Origin: DATFYM01 sp035315065
GTDB lineage: Bacteria > Acidobacteriota > Terriglobia > UBA7540
Assembly: GCA_035315065.1 (NCBI GenBank)
Contig: DATFYM010000235.1
Coordinates: 1-28,916 of the forward strand
Direction of reading: 5' to 3'
Length of the DNA stretch: 28,916 nucleotides
Made by a program: the position numbers and the translations under genes. Below are positions 8,030-13,820 of the stretch, piece by piece (position 1 is the first letter of the stretch; every line of letters begins with the position of its first letter). The notes under the pieces are model-generated. The model searched no databases, was not told where the DNA came from, and saw only the letters and a list, made by a program, of their open reading frames with translations.

Positions 8030-8575
8030 TCAATCACCGGCGTCCACCACACAGCGGAAGCCCACCGTACCCGAGCGGTCGAGGCTCGGCGCCATCCGTA
8101 GATACTTTCCGTGCGCGTCGAGCCGCGTGGCCTGCGGGAAGTACCACAGCGAGCCCTGCGGCTGATAATAACTGCCGCCGTGCAGGATCGCCGCCCGCGT
8201 GTGCAGATCCTGGAACTCGTCCGTCCATTGCCAGACGTTGCCCACCAGGTCCATCACCCCGAAGAGGCTGGCGCCGTCGACATGGGAGCCTACATCAGTG
8301 GGCTCTCGTATAGCGCGGCGGGTCTCGGGCGCGGGAACCCGGCTCGCGTCCCAGCGGCTGCCCCAAGGGGTAGAGCCGCCCGTCCGCGCCCTGCGCCGCG
8401 TATTGCCACTCCCACTCGTGCGGCAATCGCCCTGCGGCGAGTACTTGGTATCCTGGGCGTCGAGGCTGACGGTTCCTAGGGCCACGGCGACCACCACCGC
8501 CCCGGCAGCGAGAAACAGCGCGAGCAAACCGGCAAGGACTGTCTTCGCTTCGAACCGCGATTTTGCTTTGAACAT
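8030..8575 (-). pseudogene. Formylglycine-generating-enzyme-like (SUMF1/FGE-sulfatase) gene, decayed
   Basis: The C-terminal half of an FGE-type domain is visible: FGVMDLVGNVWQWTDEF, then HGGSYYQP and SGTVGFRCVV, all hallmarks of the family. The upstream hallmark GRLPHEWEWQYAAQGADGRLYP is present but in a neighbouring frame (roughly 8370-8440). A one-base shift at the palindromic CCCCAAGGGG (8361-8370) would rejoin it to WGSRWDAS. A second shift lies further upstream, near SLDAQDTKYSPQG. The first half of the FGE domain is replaced by a single transmembrane helix (about residues 12-34). Relatives are 250 residues or more, so this copy is truncated and frameshifted. A sequencing indel at the CCCC/GGGG site could explain one shift but not the missing half. 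Confidence 0.65.
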
Positions 8576-8654
8576 TTCTGTTCCGCCCCCTGGCAGACCG
8601 TGATGTTACACCAATCTGGTCGCCAGCGGACAACGCCCTTCGCCGAGGAATCGC

Positions 8655-8733
8655 CGATTGACGATTGGAGGAATCCCCTCCCACACAGGTCGTCTTCCTC
8701 TTTCAATCGTCAATCGACCATCGTCAATCGTCA
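8655..8733. repeat. Inverted repeat of CGATTGA-type heptamers overlapping a stop codon
   Basis: CGATTGACGATTG (8655-8667) is perfectly matched by CAATCGTCAATCG (8704-8716). The stem continues inward with GAGGAA (8668-8673) against TTCCTC (8695-8700), with a 3-nt bulge. Further CAATCGT units run to 8733, where they contain the stop codon of the minus-strand gene at 8731-8973. The same units occur at 7934-7944, 18381-18410, 18614-18650 and 24782-24793. It may act as a terminator or RNA-end structure for the minus-strand gene. Confidence 0.7.
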
Positions 8734-8973
8734 ATTCTTCTCCCACCAGCGGCCGGAATAGAGCTTCTCATGCAGTCGCAGTAAGGCGGGGTCGGGCGGC
8801 GGCGCCTCCGGGTCCAGGGTGCCGTCTCGGTTCAGCCTGTACTGCATCCGCTCGATGAACCCCGGCCGTCCCAGCCGGAACACCCGCTTGCGCAGCTTCG
8901 CTTCCATCACTTCGCCTACGCTGGGTATCGGAATCGGTTCGCCGCTGGCCAAATCCCTCCAGAACCGTTTCAT
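8731..8973 (-). CDS. Small protein of unknown function, probably frameshifted at its 5' end
   Basis: This 80-residue frame begins MKRFWRDLASGEP and ends LHEKLYSGRWWEKN. I do not recognise the family. The composition is coding-like, with many charged residues, a basic LRKRVFRLGRPGF stretch and a proline-rich part near residues 55-62. A coherent N-terminus, MNYWLRRGLVYWVQRKAVLDD, sits immediately upstream in another frame (start ATG at 9034). A one-base indel near 8965-8975 would fuse the two into a protein of about 100 residues. The copy is therefore either broken or starts internally. The stop codon lies inside the heptamer repeat described at 8655-8733. Confidence 0.45.
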   Translation of the reverse strand: MKRFWRDLASGEPIPIPSVGEVMEAKLRKRVFRLGRPGFIERMQYRLNRDGTLDPEAPPPDPALLRLHEKLYSGRWWEKN

Positions 8974-9034
8974 CGTCCAATACCGCCTTGCGCTGCACCC
9001 AGTAGACCAGTCCGCGCCTCAGCCAGTAGTTCAT

Positions 9035-10014
9035 GATGCGAAAGCGTGTTGGGGACTGCGGAAAGGAGCGGCGTAGAGGCCCACAGATAATAAAGGAGAT
9101 TGCGGTTTAGACCCCAACACCCCCGCCGGTCGACGCCTGCTGGGCGATCCTGATTTCGCCCGGCGGGAGTGCTCTGGTCTCCTGGCCGAGTTCTACCATC
9201 CGCGTGGAATCGCCCATAATATTGAAAATAAATCGATAACCGTGAATCGGCAATAGAGAAGAACCCTTCATCGGCCCTAACGTACCGAAAATCAGCCTCA
9301 AAATTCGTATAACTTACTGACCGTAAACCAGTTAATCATAGTGGCTTCGTTCGTGCCGATTTTCGCGGAAGTTACTGATAATGTGTCTGTTGGTCAGCGT
9401 GGCTTCGATTGGCTTCGTCGGTGCCCTCTTTTCCTCTCTACAGTCAGGCCCCACAGTCAGGCTCGAGCCGATGCCGGCGCCAGCCTCCGCCACTACTTGG
9501 TCCAGAATGTCGCTCATGGTAGCTTAGGACGGACTTTCCTCTTCGTCGGTCATAATGCCGGGTTCGTTCCCGGGTTTGTTTTCTGGGGCTTCTGCCGCTC
9601 TCAAGCACTTACCAGGTTTGTTCCAGGTTTGTTTTTTGTGACCCTTCAATTCTAAAGGACTTACCAGGTCTGTTCCAGGTTTGTTCTTAGGGTTATGTCA
9701 ATGATTATAATAGACTTGTCAGGTTTGATTGACCCATTTTTTCATTTTTGCCCCAACGGCGCCGGTTCAGATCGGCTTCTCTTCGCGACTCCCGATACCC
9801 CGAGTCCCGGCTATTGGCATCTCTCACGCGCACTCCCTGCTCTCCCCGCTCGAACCGTTGGTCCGTTTTGGCACGGGCTCCGGCTTTCACGGACCGTCCG
9901 CACCGCGTAGTGTTCCTTCTAACGCCGTCTCTTCTCTGCGAGTCTCGTCCTCGTTTTTCTTTTCAAACCCCAAAACTCCAATCCCGAACCGCGGCTTACC
10001 GGTCCAAAGCGAGC
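9035..10014. other. Gene-poor region with a probable decayed coding tail on the minus strand
   Basis: No intact gene is convincing here. On the minus strand one frame reads from about 9709 to 9332 with a single stop at 9524-9526. It contains repeated NKPG/NEPG-like words and ends with KPIEATLTNRH-type sequence. This resembles the low-complexity C-terminal tails of proteins whose N-terminus is encoded at 10015-10332, so the region may be the decayed remainder of that gene. A second frame (9705-9890) is equally unassignable. Direct repeats at 9608-9687 lie inside it. Confidence 0.4.
9608..9687. repeat. Direct repeats built on CCAGGTTTGTT
   Basis: The unit CTTACCAGGTTTGTTCCAGG with a trailing TTTGTT occurs at 9608-9633 and, with one change, again from 9660. 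Each copy is itself an 11-bp tandem doublet (CCAGGTTTGTT). On the minus strand the units read ACAAACCTGGA and encode NKPG/TNLV-type words. Confidence 0.6.
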
Positions 10015-10332
10015 CTAGAAGATTATACGGTCCCGCCGCGCCATGCACCAAACCAGGGCCGTCGCCCGCTCCATTCGCTTCATTTCCAGTGGTTCCTCCA
10101 CCTTGAAAGTGGCGGTGATTTCCGACCGAATCTGCGCATCAAGGGCGGCGGCCGACCGGTATCCGGCGGCCTCCAGCTTTTCCGGGAGGCGGTGGGCGTA
10201 GCGGCCGTGCTTCAGGCCATTCAGGGATACGCGAGCCTTGCCTTCCGGGGTGCGTGGGCCGGTACACTTCTGGGCGTTGCGGCGGTTGGCGGCCAGGAAC
10301 GCCTCGGTCCGAGTCGGCGATTTACGCAGCAT
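10015..10332 (-). CDS. Protein with N-terminal AANRRNAQ...TGPRTPEGK motif, C-terminally truncated
   Basis: This is a 105-residue remnant of a family that is abundant in acidobacteria and planctomycetes and has no known function. Its hallmark is present at residues 11-45: EAFLAANRRNAQKCTGPRT followed by PEGKARVSLNGLKHGRYA. The start ATG at 10332 has GGAGG at 10337-10341, four bases upstream; the frame extends to 10395 without better support. Family members are usually around 200 residues and continue past the ERATALVWCMARR segment seen here, so the stop at 10015 looks premature. Downstream frames carry what may be its decayed tail. Dispersed paralogues are common in such genomes, which may imply mobility. 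Confidence 0.6.
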   Translation of the reverse strand: MLRKSPTRTEAFLAANRRNAQKCTGPRTPEGKARVSLNGLKHGRYAHRLPEKLEAAGYRSAAALDAQIRSEITATFKVEEPLEMKRMERATALVWCMARRDRIIF

Positions 10333-10818
10333 GAAACCTCCATCATCCCAAGCCCGTTTACAAAGGACCACCCCACGAGCGAGGCGATAGTCCATATCTT
10401 AATCACGTCCGGGTTATCTGTCAAGAAAGAAATGTGAGGGCTTGCTTTTCGGTCTGTCGGCTAGCCGCGGAGTAGTACATCGTACGGTAAGTTCTCTGTA
10501 CGATGCTCAGCGCATTTCCAGTTTGCCATCAGCTTCTTGGGGAGAGGGTGGACCGCCCCCGGCGCTTTCATCAGCCGGAGTGGCCGGGTGAGGGGTCCTC
10601 CACCCCCTAGCGGCGGCGAAAATGGCACCTCGCACCGAGGATCGCCGCCGTAGGTCGGCTTCGGCGCACAGAGGTACCCCCAACCCCGGCTTCGCCGTAC
10701 CCGCTCCCGGCGAGAGAGGGCGGTAATCAAGCCTCTGGTTCGCGTCCGAGGCACAAAGAACTGTCCGAACGTCCATATGTGACCGTATTTGAAAAGAAGA
10801 ACTATGCGTTACAGAACA
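10333..10818. other. Intergenic region with hairpin and GC-rich repeat, no gene seen
   Basis: About 486 bp lack a supportable gene. A perfect 8-bp hairpin pairs CATCGTAC (10478-10485) with GTACGATG (10498-10505) across a 12-nt loop. At 10546-10605 GGGTGGA pairs with TCCACCC around a GC-rich core. The segment GGGGAGAGGGTGG...GGGTGAGGGG resembles dispersed intergenic repeats of high-GC bacteria that are often miscalled as small proteins. Short frames here are considered artefacts of it. Confidence 0.45.
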
Positions 10819-11319
10819 CTAAGGGGTCTTGCTGGAATCATCGAAGCCCAGGACGACTTTCACGGTCTTTCCTTCCTCGAGTTCTATTGGCTGCGCTGCG
10901 GCCGGGGCTTTTCCGTACACACCCATCGGTGAGCCGGAAGCGGGGTCGGCAACGCCATCATAACTCCCACTCTGGTCCAAGAAGGCCGCCGCATAGACGG
11001 GTGAGACACTGAGATTTTTGAAGGTGGCGATCTCATTCTTGCTCGATGCGCCTTGGCGTCGCAGAATGTGACAAACCTCCGCCGTCGGGGCGGGAGGTAT
11101 TGCGTCGGAAGTGGAATCGACAAGCTTCTTCGCGGTGTAAGGATTGCCGTCGAACAGCAGAACATAGATCTTGTGTTTTTCGTCCACAATTCCCGTTCCG
11201 CTGTAATTCAACTTCACCTTGAGCGTCCTGTGGGCGGCTGCGGCCTTGGCGCTGAAGTGTGTCAACGCCAGAACCAATACCGTCGTGGAGGCTAACAGAA
11301 TGGAGCTTTTTCTGGTCAT
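10819..11319 (-). CDS. Exported DUF2141-like beta-sandwich protein
   Basis: This is a 166-residue protein starting at ATG 11319 (MTRKSSILLASTT). The frame is open to 11364, but the signal peptide begins at this methionine. Residues 1-28 form a signal peptide ending near SAKA/AAA. The mature part begins RTLKVKLNYSGTG and has the pattern IYVLLFDGNPY, ATFKNLSVSPVYAAAFLDQSG and GKTVKVVLGFDD. This resembles small periplasmic DUF2141/transthyretin-like sandwiches. Its function is unknown. It lies 125 bp downstream of the PQQ-propeller gene on the same strand and may share its transcript. Confidence 0.65.
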   Translation of the reverse strand: MTRKSSILLASTTVLVLALTHFSAKAAAAHRTLKVKLNYSGTGIVDEKHKIYVLLFDGNPYTAKKLVDSTSDAIPPAPTAEVCHILRRQGASSKNEIATFKNLSVSPVYAAAFLDQSGSYDGVADPASGSPMGVYGKAPAAAQPIELEEGKTVKVVLGFDDSSKTP

Positions 11320-11444
11320 CTCTTTCTGCTTTCCGGTGGTAAAGCATCCACCTTCTGCAGTCATTGAATCATGAGGGCCCGCATCGTCGTCTGTTCTCGG
11401 TCCGGGCTGTAGCTTGCGGCTGTACCCTCCTGGGGAGGCAAGCC

Positions 11445-12746
11445 CTATTCCAGCGCGTACAGGTTGCCGTCCGTACTGCCGACGTAGATGATCCCTCGAT
11501 CCACGGTCGGTGAGGAAACAATGGAACCGAGGGAGAACAGCTTGTCCACGGCGCGGTAAATGTCGTCATAGAACTGGGAGCGAAAAATCGCCTTGAAGTC
11601 GGGTCTGCCATCCGGGCCGACTATGCCTAGCGCGTCTTTCTTGCCGGCCTGGGTCTGGAACTCCCAGGCGAATTGATCCGTCTTGAGGTCGACGGCGTAG
11701 AGTTTGCCGTTGAAGGACCCGAAGTAGGCCATCCCGCCCGCCACGGCGGGCGACGAGAAGACCATAAAACGCGCATCCAAGTGGAATCGCACCTGGCCGG
11801 TCTTGATATCCACGGCGCCGAAGAAGGCGGGAATGGACAAGCCAACGTAGGCTGCCCCTTCGTAAATAGCGGGGGAGGTGTTGATCCAGGTCCCGTGGGC
11901 GTCGAAATTCCATTTCTCCTGCCCAGTCCGGGCGTCTAGCGCGTAGAGGTGGGAGTCGCGGCACCCGAAGTACACCACTCCGCCGTCCACAGCCGGTGAG
12001 GATTGGATCCCCACCTGGTTGAAATTAGTCCTGTCCTCGCCCGTCTTGAACTTCCACTTCTCCTGCCCGGTCGCGGCGTCGAGCGCATACAGATAGCTGT
12101 CCCAACTTCCGAAATAGACCACACCGTCCGCGACCGCCGGAGAAGAGTGGACCACCCCCTGGGTCGCGAACTTCCATTTCAACTGCCCGGTTTCGGCGTT
12201 GAGCGCATAAAGGTTGCCGTCGCCGCTGCCAAAGTAGACGAGACCCTCGCTCACGGCAGGCGAAGACAAGAAGAAATCCCACATATCGGGTATGGTCTGG
12301 GCGCGCGGGTAGTAGCCGTGCAGGCCTTTGGCTTCGAACTGCCTCTCGCCGGCGGTCTCGAACTTCCACTTGAGTTTGCCGGAGGCCGCATCGACGGCAT
12401 AAAAGCTCCCATCGTAGCTGCCGAAGTATACGGTTCCGGCTTCCACGGCCGGAGAGGAACGAACCGGCCCGCCGGTGGAGAATTTCCACTTCTCCGCCCC
12501 GGTCGTTGCGTCGAGGGCGTAGAGATTCTTGTCGTCGCTCCCGAAGTACACGAGACCTCCAGCGAGGGTGGGAGATGAAAGAACCCAGCCATCGGTCTTG
12601 AAGGCCCACTTGACGCCGTTGAATTGACGGAGCCCATCGGTTGCGTAGACGCCGGTCCGGGCGGGATTGCCCCGGAACATGTTCTGGCAAAACCCCACTG
12701 ACGACATCATTCCGATCAGCACTGCAAGTAATAGTATGCGTTTCAT
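11445..12746 (-). CDS. Exported PQQ-binding-like beta-propeller repeat protein
   Basis: This is a 433-residue periplasmic or surface propeller related to BamB/quinoprotein repeats. The start ATG at 12746 is supported by GGAGG at 12752-12756, five bases upstream. Residues 1-21 are a signal peptide (MKRILLLAVLIGMMSSVGFC). The remainder consists of about eight blades with the recurring pattern SSPAV..G.VYFGS.D..LYALDA.TG...WKF. Each carries the W and G residues of PQQ-type blades. No dehydrogenase catalytic region is visible, so a scaffold or ligand-binding role is more likely than an enzyme. A longer linker with DGRPDFKAIFRSQFYDDIYRA-type sequence precedes the last blade. Confidence 0.9.
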   Translation of the reverse strand: MKRILLLAVLIGMMSSVGFCQNMFRGNPARTGVYATDGLRQFNGVKWAFKTDGWVLSSPTLAGGLVYFGSDDKNLYALDATTGAEKWKFSTGGPVRSSPAVEAGTVYFGSYDGSFYAVDAASGKLKWKFETAGERQFEAKGLHGYYPRAQTIPDMWDFFLSSPAVSEGLVYFGSGDGNLYALNAETGQLKWKFATQGVVHSSPAVADGVVYFGSWDSYLYALDAATGQEKWKFKTGEDRTNFNQVGIQSSPAVDGGVVYFGCRDSHLYALDARTGQEKWNFDAHGTWINTSPAIYEGAAYVGLSIPAFFGAVDIKTGQVRFHLDARFMVFSSPAVAGGMAYFGSFNGKLYAVDLKTDQFAWEFQTQAGKKDALGIVGPDGRPDFKAIFRSQFYDDIYRAVDKLFSLGSIVSSPTVDRGIIYVGSTDGNLYALE

Positions 12747-12787
12747 AAGCGCCTCCGGCTCGAAGAGCCCGATCATGCAACTAAGTG

Positions 12788-12825
12788 ACAAACAAAAGGG
12801 CCAGAACGGTTGCTGTTCCGGCCCT
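12788..12825 (-). terminator. Intrinsic terminator downstream of the 12855-13283 gene
   Basis: An 11-bp stem with one mismatch (12797-12807 against 12815-12825, 7-nt loop) is followed on the minus strand by TTTTGTTTG (12796-12788). It lies 30 bp beyond the stop at 12855 and separates that gene from the PQQ-propeller gene. Confidence 0.85.
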
Positions 12826-12854
12826 CGGTTTTCCCCCGCCAGGGTCCAGCGTGG

Positions 12855-13283
12855 TTATTTACCCGTCGAGACGACCGGCACGATCTGGGCAATTATCCTC
12901 TCTTCGGGTGCGGCGAGGCGTTTGCCGTGATGCGGTGCGTACTGAAGGACCGTTCCGATTTTGGGCAGGCTCAAGGTGCGCACGGTACCCCGCACCACAA
13001 TCAACGCAGCGGTGCCGGAGTCGTTCTTGCTCTGGCCCTGGGCCATAATCAGGGCCACACCCTTCCCCTGACGATAGAGCCGCAGCGTGCAAGCCCCGGT
13101 CGTACTGTCCAGCGCGAACGAGTAGTCGCCGGCCGGCAATGCGGCCTCGCCCCAACGAGCCTGGAACGGCAGGGTAAATTTGCCTTGGAACACCTGAGCA
13201 CTTGCGTGCCCCGCGTTGAGGCAGGCCGCCAACAGCGCCAGCCCCAAAAGCCTGAGCAGTTTCGAAGTTCGAGTCCAGTTCAT
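12855..13283 (-). CDS. Small secreted protein of acidobacterial type, unknown function
   Basis: This is a 142-residue exported protein. Residues 1-29 form a signal peptide ending GHASA. The mature part starts QVFQGKFTLPFQARWGEAALPAGDYSF, a beginning that recurs in many small acidobacterial exported proteins. A predicted beta-rich domain follows (ACTLRLYRQGKG, ALIVVRGTVRTLSLPKIG). No catalytic motif is seen. The start is firm: AAAGGAGG lies six bases before the ATG at 13283. A strong intrinsic terminator follows the gene. Confidence 0.8.
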   Translation of the reverse strand: MNWTRTSKLLRLLGLALLAACLNAGHASAQVFQGKFTLPFQARWGEAALPAGDYSFALDSTTGACTLRLYRQGKGVALIMAQGQSKNDSGTAALIVVRGTVRTLSLPKIGTVLQYAPHHGKRLAAPEERIIAQIVPVVSTGK

Positions 13284-13385
13284 GGTGTGCCTCCTTTATT
13301 CCGTTTTGGTATTTGGGGCAATCTCTGTTGCCCTCACCCTATAAGGCGGAAATGGTGCAGGAAAACTATCATGGCGGTGCAAATT

Positions 13386-13405
13386 CCTATCGCGACAGCG
13401 ATAGG
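13386..13405. promoter_or_regulatory. Perfect hairpin/operator-like palindrome upstream of the sigma factor gene
   Basis: CCTATCGC (13386-13393) pairs perfectly with GCGATAGG (13398-13405) across GACA. There is no T-run on either side. It lies between the divergent genes at 13283 (-) and 13494 (+) and could be a regulator site for either. Confidence 0.4.
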
Positions 13406-13493
13406 GCGAAAAGTGCGAAGGAAACGCGTGGAAAAGGCCGGTTAGATGTGATAACTTGCAGTCTGAGGGATTCCCCCCACACGCGGTTGCACG

Positions 13494-13820
13494 ATGGAAC
13501 CGTCAGCCCACCAAATCACGCGCCTGTTGCAGGCTTGGAGTGAAGGAGAGCAGAGCGCGCTGGAGCGCCTCATCCCTCTGGTTTACGAGGAGTTGCACCG
13601 GCTGGCGCACCACTACATGGCGGGCGAGCGCCCCGGCCATACGCTTCAGACCACCGCTCTGCTGAACGAGGCTTACCTCCGGCTGGTCGATTCCGCGAAA
13701 CCAAGCTGGCAGAACCGCGCTCACTTCTTTGCCGTCAGCGCGCAGGTGATGCGGGACTGGAAGTTCGCCAAGAGCTGGCTGCGGCGTGAACTGAGCAAGG
13801 AGAAGCCGGTTGGGGCCTGA
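13494..13820 (+). CDS. ECF sigma factor with a large internal deletion
   Basis: This 108-residue protein belongs to the acidobacterial/planctomycete ECF group that is typically paired with Ser/Thr kinases. Residues 1-85 match the front of the family (QITRLLQAWSEGEQSALERL, then VYEELHRLAHHYM, GHTLQTTALLNEAYLRLVD, QNRAHFFAVSAQ). Normal members continue with about 80 residues that include MRRILVDFAR-type region 2.4 and most of region 4. Here residue 85 joins directly to VMRDWKFAKSWLRRELS, the end of the sigma-4 recognition helix. The junction GTGATGCGG (13746-13754) would be expected at both ends of the lost segment, suggesting slippage between direct repeats. The frame is kept. Core DNA-binding parts are missing, so function as a sigma factor is doubtful. 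The stop overlaps the kinase start. Confidence 0.85.
   Translation: MEPSAHQITRLLQAWSEGEQSALERLIPLVYEELHRLAHHYMAGERPGHTLQTTALLNEAYLRLVDSAKPSWQNRAHFFAVSAQVMRDWKFAKSWLRRELSKEKPVGA

Noticed and set aside
9748..10437. 229-codon plus-strand frame
   Set aside because: Overlaps the minus-strand TGPRT-motif gene, which has a recognisable motif and a GGAGG site. The plus-strand translation is low-complexity and without signals.
10461..10754. Small minus-strand frame beginning MPRTRTRGLITALSRRERVR
   Set aside because: Its words come from a GC-rich dispersed repeat (GGGGAGAGGG...GGGTGAGGGG) that commonly gives false small proteins.
12003..12578. 191-codon plus-strand frame
   Set aside because: It is the complementary image of the PQQ-propeller repeats and shows the same periodicity.
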